Below, one piece after another: positions 1 through 8,065 of a stretch of DNA of 64,000 bases. The notes under the pieces are model-generated. The model ran no database searches, was not told the DNA's origin, and was given only the letters and a program-made list of their open reading frames with translations. A program made the translations under genes and the position numbers. Numbering within the stretch: the first letter of the stretch is position 1; each line of letters opens with the position of its first letter. Origin of the DNA: Mediterraneibacter catenae (lineage in GTDB: Bacteria > Bacillota > Clostridia > Lachnospirales > Lachnospiraceae); the NCBI RefSeq assembly GCF_008691045.1, contig NZ_VMSO01000002.1:248001-312000 (forward strand), written 5' to 3'.

Positions 1-1
1 C

Positions 2-388
2 GAACCGCATCTGCCGGATTATATGGGAAAAGTTTTTGAAGAAATCTGCAAGCAGTACCTCTGGAGGCTTTTGTTAAACGGAGAGTCTCCGGTAGAGTTC
101 AAGGATCTGGGACGCTGGTGGGGAACTGATCCGGCTGCGCGTACCCAGACAGAGATTGATATTATGGGAGAGCAGGACTATGAAACTGCCCTGTTTGGAG
201 AGTGCAAGTGGACGAATGAAAAAGTGGATACCGGAGTGCTGGATAAGCTTGTGAAGAGAAGCCAGATGTTCCATTATAGGAAAGTGTGGCTGTATCTGTT
301 CGGGAAGAATGGATTTACGGAAGTGTGCAGGCGAAGGGCTGAGGAGATGGGGAACGTGTCGTTGATAACATATAAAAATATTGTGTAA
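2..388 (+). CDS. C-terminal part of a DUF234-type AAA ATPase (partial, enters from left edge)
   Basis: The reading frame is open to the window edge, so the ATG at 23 is probably internal. The visible part has the pattern of the DUF234 nuclease-like C-terminal domain of archaeal-type AAA ATPases: GKVFEEIC near the start, then TEIDIMG and FGECKW, resembling the D...ExK core of PD-(D/E)xK folds. Such ATPases are common in gut Lachnospiraceae and their function is unclear. The P-loop half lies outside the window, so I cannot say whether the gene is whole. It is followed after 3-6 bases by an unrelated helicase remnant, which suggests a rearranged locus. Confidence 0.7.
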   Translation, partial: EPHLPDYMGKVFEEICKQYLWRLLLNGESPVEFKDLGRWWGTDPAARTQTEIDIMGEQDYETALFGECKWTNEKVDTGVLDKLVKRSQMFHYRKVWLYLFGKNGFTEVCRRRAEEMGNVSLITYKNIV

Positions 389-390
389 GA

Positions 391-633
391 GAAATTAGAA
401 ACAAAGAGATCCGTTTTTTATGCGCCTGCAATATGATTTCAGAGGGCTGGGATTATCCGGAGCTGGGGATCCTTGTCATGGCAAGGCCTACGCTGTCAAA
501 AGTTCTTTATCTACAGCAGATTGGCAGAAGACTGCGGAAGACGGACGTCAAGAAAAATGTATTTGTGGTAGACGTTGTGGATGAATATGGTGCAATGGTG
601 CGTCCCTGCACGATGCACAATATGAAAATGTAG
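391..633 (+). pseudogene. C-terminal remnant of a superfamily II DEAD/DEAH helicase
   Basis: The frame reads through the 388 region without a start. It contains the helicase motif V-like stretch MISEGWDYPEL and the motif VI-like stretch LQQIGRRLRK, which is the RecA-like domain 2 signature of ResIII/DEAD helicases. The ATP-binding half and the natural C-terminus are missing: the frame stops about 30 residues after motif VI. It has no promoter or ribosome binding site of its own and abuts the preceding ATPase tail. I read it as a decayed fragment rather than a small functional gene. Confidence 0.75.
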
Positions 634-661
634 CGCGGAGCAAATTATTAAAAGGAATAAG

Positions 662-1207
662 GTGCTGGAGAACATGAGTTATGACAGATTAAGCAAGTAT
701 CTGAGTCTGATCCTGCGTCATCATCCCGAAGTAATCGGAATCAGCCTGGACGCGCACGGCTGGGCTGATGTCGATGAACTGATTGCAGGGATTGCGCAGA
801 AGAAAAAGTTTAACAGGGAAATACTTGAAGAAATAGTGAGAACAGATAAGAAGCAGAGATATTCATTCAGCGAAGAGGGAACGAAGATCCGGGCAAACCA
901 GGGGCATTCTATTCCGGTCGATCTGGAGCTTCAGCCGATAGAACCGCCGGACGTGCTTTGGCACGGCACGGCGGAAAAATATGCCGCTTCTATTGAGAAA
1001 ACAGGGTTAAGGCCGGGGAACCGCATATATGTACATCTTTCTCCGGACATAGAGACAGCGGTAGCTGTGGGGCAGCGTCATGGCAGGCCAATTGTATATA
1101 AAGTGAAAAGCGGTCAGATGTACCGGGATGGCTTTTACTTTTATCGTTCTGTCAACGGAGTCTGGCTTACGCTTGGCGTGCCGGAAGTTTATCTGGAAAG
1201 AATCTGA
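662..1207 (+). CDS. kptA: RNA 2'-phosphotransferase (Tpt1/KptA family)
   Basis: KptA transfers an internal RNA 2'-phosphate to NAD, giving ADP-ribose cyclic phosphate. In yeast this ends tRNA splicing; the bacterial role is not settled. The protein (181 aa) is full length for the family. It has the N-terminal winged-helix part with YDRLSKYLSLILRH and the C-terminal ADP-ribosyltransferase-like part with LWHGTAEKY and the later VHLSPDIETA segment. The GTG at 662 has AAAGG six bases upstream. The ATG at 674 matches the usual N-terminus and has GGAG three bases upstream, so either start is possible. No partner gene is evident; helicase debris lies just upstream. Confidence 0.9.
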   Translation: MLENMSYDRLSKYLSLILRHHPEVIGISLDAHGWADVDELIAGIAQKKKFNREILEEIVRTDKKQRYSFSEEGTKIRANQGHSIPVDLELQPIEPPDVLWHGTAEKYAASIEKTGLRPGNRIYVHLSPDIETAVAVGQRHGRPIVYKVKSGQMYRDGFYFYRSVNGVWLTLGVPEVYLERI

Positions 1208-1281
1208 CAGAGAGGCAGTATCGTATTGTAACCTTGCAAAAAGCTGCGTTACAGTTCCCTTAAAGGAAGGAGTATATATCT

Positions 1282-2022
1282 ATGGCACTTTACGCACTAG
1301 GCGACCTCCATCTCAGCTTCCAGTCCGACAAGTCCATGGACATTTTCGGAAGTGTGTGGAAGCGCCACGAACGCAAGATCGAGAAATATGTGAACCGGAT
1401 CGTAAAACCGGACGATACCCTGGTGCTCACCGGCGACCACTCCTGGGGAAGGAAGCTGCCTGAGTGCAGGGAGGATCTCGCTTTCATCGAGCGGCTGCCG
1501 GGGCGCAAGATCCTGCTCCGGGGAAACCATGACATGTTCTGGGATGCGAAGAAGACGGGGCGGCTGAATGAGGAATATAAGAACAGGCTGTTCTTCCTGC
1601 AGAATAACTTCGCAGTATACGAGGATTATGCACTGGTTGGGACGAAAGGATTTACCTTTGAAGGTCCATTCTATCTCGACCGGTGGGGAAATATTACCGG
1701 CTGGGATGAAAAGAAAGAAGAGCAGGCCGAGAAGCTGGTCGCAAGAGAAATGGACCGGCTTCGGGAATCCTTCCGCCAGGCGGCGGACGCGGGATACAGG
1801 AAGTTCATTATGTTTCTTCACTATCCGCCGACAAATATACTGGAAGAGACCTCGCCGTTTACGGAGATCGCAGAAGAGTACGGCGTTTCCGCTGTTGTCT
1901 ATTCACACTGTCATGGGGAGAGCCGCTTCGGGGACAGTATCCGCGGAGAATTTCACGGGATTAACTATATGCTGGTATCCGGGGACTTTCTTAATTTCCG
2001 GCCGGCTCTTGTTCTTCCGTAA
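1282..2022 (+). CDS. Calcineurin-like metallophosphoesterase, cytoplasmic
   Basis: This is a soluble two-metal phosphoesterase of 246 aa. The metal-binding motifs are visible in order: GDLHL near residue 7, GDHSWG near 51, GNHDMFW near 81, LHYPP near 178 and YSHCHG near 206. It fits the family of small metallophosphoesterases annotated only as phosphohydrolases; the substrate cannot be told from sequence. There is no signal peptide or membrane segment. The start is supported by a strong AAGGAAGGAG site. It appears to be a single-gene unit, with a new promoter for the next gene downstream. Confidence 0.88.
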   Translation: MALYALGDLHLSFQSDKSMDIFGSVWKRHERKIEKYVNRIVKPDDTLVLTGDHSWGRKLPECREDLAFIERLPGRKILLRGNHDMFWDAKKTGRLNEEYKNRLFFLQNNFAVYEDYALVGTKGFTFEGPFYLDRWGNITGWDEKKEEQAEKLVAREMDRLRESFRQAADAGYRKFIMFLHYPPTNILEETSPFTEIAEEYGVSAVVYSHCHGESRFGDSIRGEFHGINYMLVSGDFLNFRPALVLP

Positions 2023-2080
2023 ATCGGGAGATTTATTGCATCGAACATGTAAATTCTTGTCGATTCCTGTAAATTTTATA

Positions 2081-2109
2081 TTGTGTATTTTTATGCATTC
2101 GGTTACAAT
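2081..2109 (+). promoter_or_regulatory. Sigma-70 type promoter for the YfcC-type carrier
   Basis: TTGTGT at 2081-2086 and TACAAT at 2104-2109 are separated by 17 bases. They lie 36 bases ahead of the GGGAGGAG ribosome binding site and ATG at 2145. Confidence 0.6.
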
Positions 2110-2144
2110 AGTGGATGCATATTTAAAGGGAGGAGACAAGTGCA

Positions 2145-3893
2145 ATGTTTGGAAAAAACAAAAAGGGGCGTGTCCCTTCAGCAAAAAAGGACTTTACCAA
2201 GCTGAAGACGCCCCATACTTATGCGATTATCTTTTTCGTAGTAATCGCCTGCTGGCTTCTGACATTTCTGATTCCGGCAGGAAAATTTAGCACTCATGAG
2301 ATTGAGTACACGGATGCTAACGGAGAGACTGCCACAAGGACGGTCCTTATGGCGGATACTTTTCGGTACAGCTATAACTTAAACACAGATTTTGTAGCGG
2401 ATGCTCTGGCTGATATCAGCGAAGATCAGGAACTGATGGATGAACTGGAAGTGGATCCGGAAGCTCTTGCGGCACTGATGGAGACTGACTCCTCCGCGTG
2501 GACGCAGGAAGATCTGGATGCAGTGGGTATCAGTGATGACGAGATGTACAGTCTGTACGGAGAAGATTTTTACGATACCAGCGAGAGACTTCACAAGACA
2601 GCAGGTATCTGGGGTACAGAGGATTTCGGTGGATTCGGATTTCTGAACTATGTGTTCGAGGGACTTGTTACCGGTGACCGTTCTGGTTCTGCAGTTGGCT
2701 TGTGCGCTCTGATTCTTGTGATCGGCGGCTCATTCGGTATCATTATGAAAACAGGTGCCATTGACGCGGGAATCTATGCGTTTATCAGAAAGACAAAGGG
2801 ACTGGAGCGTCTGGCTCTGCCACTGCTCTTCATTCTGTTTTCTTTGGGCGGGGCAACCTTCGGTATGGCAGAAGAGTGTATTCCCTTTGCCATGATCATG
2901 GTTCCGTTTGTGATCGCGCTGGGGTATGATTCCATCGTAGCGGTGACCGTGACCTATGTGGCTTCACAGGTGGGAAATGCTGTGTCCTGGATGAGCCCCT
3001 TCTCCGTTGCGGTGGCACAGGGAATCGCAGGAGTTCCGGTCCTTTCCGGTGCGACGTTCCGTCTGATCATGTGGGTGGTCGTGACACTTGCGGCAGCCGG
3101 ATTCATGATGGTTTACGCAGAGGGCGTGCGCAAGACGCCGGAGAAATCCGTAGTATACACTGGAGACGCTTATTTCCGCAGCCGTATGGATACTGTAACA
3201 GAGGAAGAGCGGGAGTTTAATCTGGGCCATAAGCTGATTCTTCTGGAAATGCTGGCAGTCCTGATCTGGATAGTCTGGGGCGTTACCCAGCGAGGATTCT
3301 ATATCCCGGAGATTGCATCCCAGTTCTTTGTTATGGGATTCGTGGCAGGTGTTATCGCAATTATTTTCAAGCTTAACGGCATGACTATCAATGGAATGGC
3401 TTCTGCATTCCAGGGCGGGATTGCGGATCTGGCAGGCACAGCAGTGGTTGTTGGTATGGCAAAGGGTATCCTTCTTGTACTGGGCGGTTCTGACGCGGAT
3501 GTTCCGTCTGTGCTGAACACAATCCTGTACGGTATCGGAAATGCACTTGACGGTGTCCCGGCGTTCCTGGGAGCATGGTTTATGTATATCTTCCAGAGCC
3601 TGTTCAACCTGGTCGTGACATCCAACTCCGGACAGGCTGCACTTACGATGCCGATCATGGCGCCGCTTTCAGACCTGGTAGGCGTGTCCCGTCAGATTGC
3701 AGTTCTGGCTTATCAGTTGGGCGCGGGCTTTGTGGATGCATTTACCCCTGTATCGGCAAGCCTGATCGGAGTGCTCGGTGTTGCAAGGATTGAATGGGGC
3801 AAATGGGCGAAGTTCCAGATTAAGATGCAGGCATTCTTCTTTGTACTCGGCACGATATTTATTGCAATCGCAGTTGCGATCAATTTTCAGTAA
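2145..3893 (+). CDS. YfcC-family (ArcD-related) membrane carrier with a large acidic loop
   Basis: A polytopic membrane protein of 582 aa in the YfcC / C4-dicarboxylate anaerobic carrier-like family, whose members move basic amino acids or other small anions and peptide products. The first membrane helix is at residues 25-45. It is followed by an unusual loop of roughly 120 residues rich in Asp and Glu before helix 2 near residue 175. Later helices carry family-like stretches such as GGATFGMAEECIPF and TSNSGQAALTMPIMAPL. The gene sits upstream of an isoaspartyl dipeptidase, so import or export of dipeptides or amino acids is likely. The exact substrate is inference. Confidence 0.85.
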   Translation: MFGKNKKGRVPSAKKDFTKLKTPHTYAIIFFVVIACWLLTFLIPAGKFSTHEIEYTDANGETATRTVLMADTFRYSYNLNTDFVADALADISEDQELMDELEVDPEALAALMETDSSAWTQEDLDAVGISDDEMYSLYGEDFYDTSERLHKTAGIWGTEDFGGFGFLNYVFEGLVTGDRSGSAVGLCALILVIGGSFGIIMKTGAIDAGIYAFIRKTKGLERLALPLLFILFSLGGATFGMAEECIPFAMIMVPFVIALGYDSIVAVTVTYVASQVGNAVSWMSPFSVAVAQGIAGVPVLSGATFRLIMWVVVTLAAAGFMMVYAEGVRKTPEKSVVYTGDAYFRSRMDTVTEEEREFNLGHKLILLEMLAVLIWIVWGVTQRGFYIPEIASQFFVMGFVAGVIAIIFKLNGMTINGMASAFQGGIADLAGTAVVVGMAKGILLVLGGSDADVPSVLNTILYGIGNALDGVPAFLGAWFMYIFQSLFNLVVTSNSGQAALTMPIMAPLSDLVGVSRQIAVLAYQLGAGFVDAFTPVSASLIGVLGVARIEWGKWAKFQIKMQAFFFVLGTIFIAIAVAINFQ

Positions 3894-3910
3894 GCAAACA
3901 GAAGTATACT

Positions 3911-3940
3911 TCGGCCGGTGTTCTGGATGACGCCGGCCGG
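3911..3940 (+). other. Intercistronic GC-rich hairpin
   Basis: CGGCCGGTG at 3911-3919 pairs with CGCCGGCCG at 3932-3940. No U-run follows, so this is more likely an mRNA-processing or stability hairpin between the carrier and iadA than a full terminator. Confidence 0.5.
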
Positions 3941-3987
3941 ATTGCTGTAATACACAGAGAAACGTATTCAGATATAAGGAGAGAGAT

Positions 3988-5172
3988 ATGGTTACCATCA
4001 TCAGAAATGCAAAAGTCTATCAGCCGGAATATGCCGGTGTTAAGGACATTCTCATATTAGGAGACAGAATCGCCGCACTCGGTGAGAATCTGAAAGCGGA
4101 CTTCGGCGGATGTGTCGAAGTCCGTGAGATAGATGCAGAGGGCATGGTGGCTGTCCCGGGATTTATCGACAGCCATGAGCATATCCTCGGAGGAGGCGGA
4201 GAGGGCGGCTTCCACACGCGGACGCCGGAGGCTTCTCTGGGAGATCTGGTCCGAAACGGTATTACTACGGTAGTTGGCTGTATCGGCACGGACGGCGTCG
4301 GAAGGGATATGGCGGCTCTGCTGGCAAAGGCCCATGCCCTGGAAAATGAAGGAATCACCACGTATACCTATACGGGCTCCTATCAGGTTCCGGTACAGAC
4401 GCTGACGGACAGCCTGATGAAGGATATCATGATGTTGGATAAAGTAATCGGTGTAGGAGAGGTAGCAATCTCTGACCACCGCTCGTCACAGCCTTCCTTT
4501 GAAGAGTTCGCACGGATTGCAGCGGATGCCAGAGTGGCCGGGATGCTCTCAGGCAAGGCCGGGATTGTGAACGTCCATCTGGGAGACAGTGAACGCAGGC
4601 TCGACTTGATCCGTCGGGTGATTCGTGAAACTGAGATTCCTGCCTCTCAGTTCCTTCCCACCCATGTAAACCGGAATGCAGCTCTCTTTGAGGAATGTCT
4701 GGATCTTGCCGCAGAGGGCGGTACTATTGATTTTACAGGAAATGAAGATATCGACTACTGGGAGACAATCTGCGATGAAGTACGCGTGTGCAAAGGAATC
4801 CGCATGCTTTTGGAGAGAGGCATTTCAAGCGACCGGTTTACCATTTCTTCAGACGGTCAGGGAAGTATGCCTGTCTTTAATGAGAAAGGAGAGTTCCAGG
4901 GGATTGGGATCGGAAAGGCATCCTGCCTTCTGAAGGAAGTGCGGGAATGTGTCCAGAGAGAAGACATTCCTTTGGAAATTGCAGTAAAAGGAATCACAAG
5001 CAATCCGGCTTCCATCTTGAAACTGGACAGAAAAGGACTCATAAAAGAGGGATTTGACGCGGATATTTGTCTGTTGGATGAAAGAACACTTGGATTGAAT
5101 ACTGTGCTCGCAAAAGGACAGGTTATGCTAAGAGACGGAGTACAGAAGGTGTTTGGAACATTTGAAAGATGA
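3988..5172 (+). CDS. iadA: Isoaspartyl (beta-aspartyl) dipeptidase
   Basis: A zinc amidohydrolase that cleaves beta-aspartyl dipeptides formed when isoaspartate-containing proteins are degraded. At 394 aa it matches the length of the E. coli enzyme (about 390). Visible motifs are FIDSHEHILGGGGEGG, which supplies the HxH metal ligands, the GEVAISDHRSS segment around residue 158, the H of THVNRN, and the SSDGQGSMP segment with the catalytic Asp. The start has AAGGAGAG upstream. It lies 94 bp after the YfcC-type carrier on the same strand, and together they look like a dipeptide salvage unit. Confidence 0.93.
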   Translation: MVTIIRNAKVYQPEYAGVKDILILGDRIAALGENLKADFGGCVEVREIDAEGMVAVPGFIDSHEHILGGGGEGGFHTRTPEASLGDLVRNGITTVVGCIGTDGVGRDMAALLAKAHALENEGITTYTYTGSYQVPVQTLTDSLMKDIMMLDKVIGVGEVAISDHRSSQPSFEEFARIAADARVAGMLSGKAGIVNVHLGDSERRLDLIRRVIRETEIPASQFLPTHVNRNAALFEECLDLAAEGGTIDFTGNEDIDYWETICDEVRVCKGIRMLLERGISSDRFTISSDGQGSMPVFNEKGEFQGIGIGKASCLLKEVRECVQREDIPLEIAVKGITSNPASILKLDRKGLIKEGFDADICLLDERTLGLNTVLAKGQVMLRDGVQKVFGTFER

Positions 5173-5183
5173 TGATAATAATG

Positions 5184-5205
5184 CTGCCCGGACAATACCG
5201 GGCAG
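5184..5205 (+). terminator. Terminator-like hairpin between convergent iadA and aldehyde dehydrogenase genes
   Basis: CTGCCCGG and CCGGGCAG are separated by six bases and followed by TAAATTTTAT. It lies between two converging genes and could act in both directions. Confidence 0.6.
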
Positions 5206-5240
5206 TAAATTTTATGATCGAATTCTATTTCAACATACTT

Positions 5241-6620
5241 TTATTTCAGGAAGAATCTTACCATTTTCTCATGTATTTTCCGGTAGGGCTGATACCGCAT
5301 CGGCAGGTCGATCCATGTCTTCTTATCTACGATACTCTTATAGTGGGAGAAAGTATCAAAACCTATCTTGCCGTGATAAGCACCCATACCACTTTCGCCG
5401 AATCCTCCAAATCCCATTTCAGTAGTAGCCAGATGAATGATTGTATCGTTGATACAGCCTCCTCCGAATCCACAGCGTGAAGTAACTTTTTTTGCTGCTG
5501 ATTTATCTGAGGTAAAGAAATAAAGTGCCAGAGGATGAGGCATGTTATTGATTTTACGTATCACATCATCCAGATTGTCATATACAAGAATCGGCATGAT
5601 CGGTCCGAAGATTTCTTCCTGCATTACAGCATCGGAGAATGTCACATTATCCATGACAGCAGGCTCAATGCGGAGTGTTTTGCGGTCTGAGCTTCCGCCA
5701 TGCACAAGTTTCCTTTCATCGATCAGACCCAGGATCCGATCAAAATGCTTTTCGTTGATAATTTTTCCATAATTCGGGTTGCGGAGCGGCTGTTTGCCGT
5801 ACTGTTTCTGAATCTGTTTCTGTACTTCTTTTATCAGTTTATCTTTAATAGAACGGTGGCAGTAGATGTAATCAGGTGCCACGCAGGTCTGTCCGCAGTT
5901 CAGATATTTTCCGAAGACAATTCGTTTTGCCGCAAGCCTGATATTTGCAGTCTGATCCACGATACACGGACTCTTTCCGCCCAGCTCAAGCGTAACAGGC
6001 GTCAGGTGTTCTGCGGCATTTCTCATTACTTCTTTGCCGACAGCCTGGCTGCCGGTGAAAAAGATATAGTCAAAGTGTTCACGCAGAAGACATGTATTCT
6101 CAGCCCGCCCGCCGGTCACTACAGCAACATACTGAGGTTCAAAGCATTGTGACAGGATACGCAGGATCACCTCACTGGTGTAAGGAGAATAAGCGCTTGG
6201 TTTCACAACAGCGGTATTTCCAGCCGCCAGGGCATCTGCCAGAGGAGAGAGCGTCAGCATAAAAGGATAATTCCACGGACTCATGATCAGCGTCACGCCG
6301 TAGGGCGATGGTTTCTGGTAACTTCTGGAATGAAACTGTGCAAGCGGCGTCCGCACTCTTTTTTCTCCGGCAAACCGCTTTGTATGCTTTATCATATAAC
6401 TGAGTTCTTCCAGTACCATCCCTGTCTCGCACATATAACTCTCAAATCCGCTTTTACCCAGATCTTTCCGGAGCGCATCGTTGATTTCTTTTTCATGTTC
6501 GGTAATCGCGGCATACAGCCTGTGAAGTGCATCGATTCGGGTACTGACCGGAAGAGTTGCCCCGGTCAGAAAATAATTTCTCTGCTTTGTAACAATGCTC
6601 TTAATTTCCTGTTCCGTCAT
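5241..6620 (-). CDS. NAD(P)-dependent aldehyde dehydrogenase, YwdH/fatty-aldehyde type
   Basis: Oxidises aldehydes to acids. It is of the short (about 455 aa) class 3 type. Motifs are SPWNYPFML, FFTGSQAVGKEV, the general-base motif TLELGGKSPC, and the catalytic Cys in YLNCGQTCVAPDY. An ATG at 6620 is chosen over the upstream TTG at 6644 because AAGGAAGGAG lies nine bases before it. The start overlaps the end of the alcohol dehydrogenase gene by 20 bases, so the two are co-transcribed and may act in sequence from alcohol to aldehyde to acid, or in reverse. Confidence 0.92.
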   Translation of the reverse strand: MTEQEIKSIVTKQRNYFLTGATLPVSTRIDALHRLYAAITEHEKEINDALRKDLGKSGFESYMCETGMVLEELSYMIKHTKRFAGEKRVRTPLAQFHSRSYQKPSPYGVTLIMSPWNYPFMLTLSPLADALAAGNTAVVKPSAYSPYTSEVILRILSQCFEPQYVAVVTGGRAENTCLLREHFDYIFFTGSQAVGKEVMRNAAEHLTPVTLELGGKSPCIVDQTANIRLAAKRIVFGKYLNCGQTCVAPDYIYCHRSIKDKLIKEVQKQIQKQYGKQPLRNPNYGKIINEKHFDRILGLIDERKLVHGGSSDRKTLRIEPAVMDNVTFSDAVMQEEIFGPIMPILVYDNLDDVIRKINNMPHPLALYFFTSDKSAAKKVTSRCGFGGGCINDTIIHLATTEMGFGGFGESGMGAYHGKIGFDTFSHYKSIVDKKTWIDLPMRYQPYRKIHEKMVRFFLK

Positions 6621-7896
6621 GTTCCGTATCTCCTTCCTTACCAATATTGCGCGGCGTGTCCGAATAATCCTCCCGCTGATCTTCAGTATCTGAATCTTCT
6701 TCCATCAGCATATGATAGTATGGTTCCAGCTCTGATGCGTCCATCAGCACAGGTACCGGATACAGCGGATTTGCCTCTTTATCGGCATAGTGAGCCAGCT
6801 TAGGAATGTCTGTTTCCTGAATTTCAGGTATCTTGTCGCCAATGCCAAAGCGCTTCTTCATATCTTTAACAGCCTGTATGAACTGTCCGGCAGCCTCTTC
6901 ACAGGGAGTGGTCTCATCCGCAAGTCCTGCCGCGACAGCCAGACGGGACAGCTTCTTATGGATTTTTTCGCCATATGATTCCAGCATCATAGGAAGGATC
7001 ACTGAATTGGCAAGCCCATGCGGCACATTGTATTCGCCGCCGAGAGAATGCGCTATAGCATGTACGTATCCAACATAAGATTTAGTAAATGCACATCCGG
7101 CATAGAAAGATGCGTGAAGCATATTGCGGCGGGCTTCCACGTTGCTTCCGTCCGTATAGGCAGTATCGATATTCTCAAAGATCAGTTTCACAGCCAGCAG
7201 TGCATCTTTTCTTGTCCCGTAAGTAGTAGAATTTCCGATATAGGCTTCCACAGCGTGAGTCAGGGCATCCATCCCGGTAGTCGCAGTGATAAACGGCGGC
7301 AGACTTAAAGTCACCTTTGGATCCAGGACAGCATATTTGGGGATCAGCGGAAAATCATTTATTGCATATTTGTAACGTGTCTGCGCATCCGTGATGACTG
7401 CAGCCAGTGTCGTTTCGCTTCCGGTGCCCGCGGTAGTCGGAACCGCCATTAAAAGAGGCAGCCTCTTATGGACTTTTAAAATCCCTTTCATTTTCGCCAG
7501 TGACTGCTTTGGCTTTACAATACAGGCTCCAACCGCCTTGGCACAGTCCATGCTTGATCCGCCTCCGAAACCGATGATACAGTCGCAGCCTTCATTCCGG
7601 TAAATCTCAACGGCCTCAGATACATTGTCGGTAGTAGGGTTGGCTACTGTTTTATCATAGATACAGTAAGGAATCCCGGCATCGGTAAGCGCTTTTTCCA
7701 GACGACGGGTAAGCCTCAGTTTTCGTATGCCTGCATCAGTAATGATCAGGACTTTACTGCATTTTTTCTTCTGAATGACTTCCGGCAAAGCTTTCACACT
7801 GCCGACAATCTTAGGCTTTCTATAGGGCAGGAACGGCAGGGCGATCTTTAATCCTGTCTGAAAGGTCCTGCAATAGATTTTTTTAAGAGGGTTCAT
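6601..7896 (-). CDS. Iron-containing (type III) alcohol dehydrogenase
   Basis: NAD(P)-dependent alcohol/aldehyde oxidoreductase of the Fe-ADH family. Motifs are the cofactor-binding GFGGGSSMDCAKAVG, TAGTGSE and the metal-binding HAIAHSLGG followed by PHGLANSVILP. The ATG at 7896 has AAAGGAT upstream and is preferred to the longer frame that starts at 7974. A C-terminal acidic tail (EEDSDTEDQREDYSD) extends past the usual domain. It is the first gene of a two-gene operon with an aldehyde dehydrogenase, read divergently from the NifX-SlyD fusion gene. Confidence 0.92.
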   Translation of the reverse strand: MNPLKKIYCRTFQTGLKIALPFLPYRKPKIVGSVKALPEVIQKKKCSKVLIITDAGIRKLRLTRRLEKALTDAGIPYCIYDKTVANPTTDNVSEAVEIYRNEGCDCIIGFGGGSSMDCAKAVGACIVKPKQSLAKMKGILKVHKRLPLLMAVPTTAGTGSETTLAAVITDAQTRYKYAINDFPLIPKYAVLDPKVTLSLPPFITATTGMDALTHAVEAYIGNSTTYGTRKDALLAVKLIFENIDTAYTDGSNVEARRNMLHASFYAGCAFTKSYVGYVHAIAHSLGGEYNVPHGLANSVILPMMLESYGEKIHKKLSRLAVAAGLADETTPCEEAAGQFIQAVKDMKKRFGIGDKIPEIQETDIPKLAHYADKEANPLYPVPVLMDASELEPYYHMLMEEDSDTEDQREDYSDTPRNIGKEGDTEHDGTGN

Positions 7897-7965
7897 AATA
7901 ACAGATCCTTTCCGGCGCGAAATATTGCTCTTCTTATGTAATATTTTGTCCAGAAGAAATATTAT

Positions 7966-8027
7966 CAGCTGCATTTTAGTTTGTCAATAAAACAACTATT
8001 GACATTATCGGCAGGATAAGGATAATG
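7966..8027. promoter_or_regulatory. Divergent promoters sharing an inverted repeat
   Basis: On the minus strand, TTGACA (7982-7987) is followed after 17 bases by TAATAT. On the plus strand, TTGACA (7999-8004) is followed by GATAAT after 16 bases. The two -35 boxes form the arms of one dyad: TGTCAATA and TATTGACA around seven to eight bases. A single regulator bound at the dyad could control both units; that is inference. Confidence 0.6.
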
Positions 8028-8065
8028 ATAGATGAAGAAATATACAGGAGACAGGAGAGTTAAAA

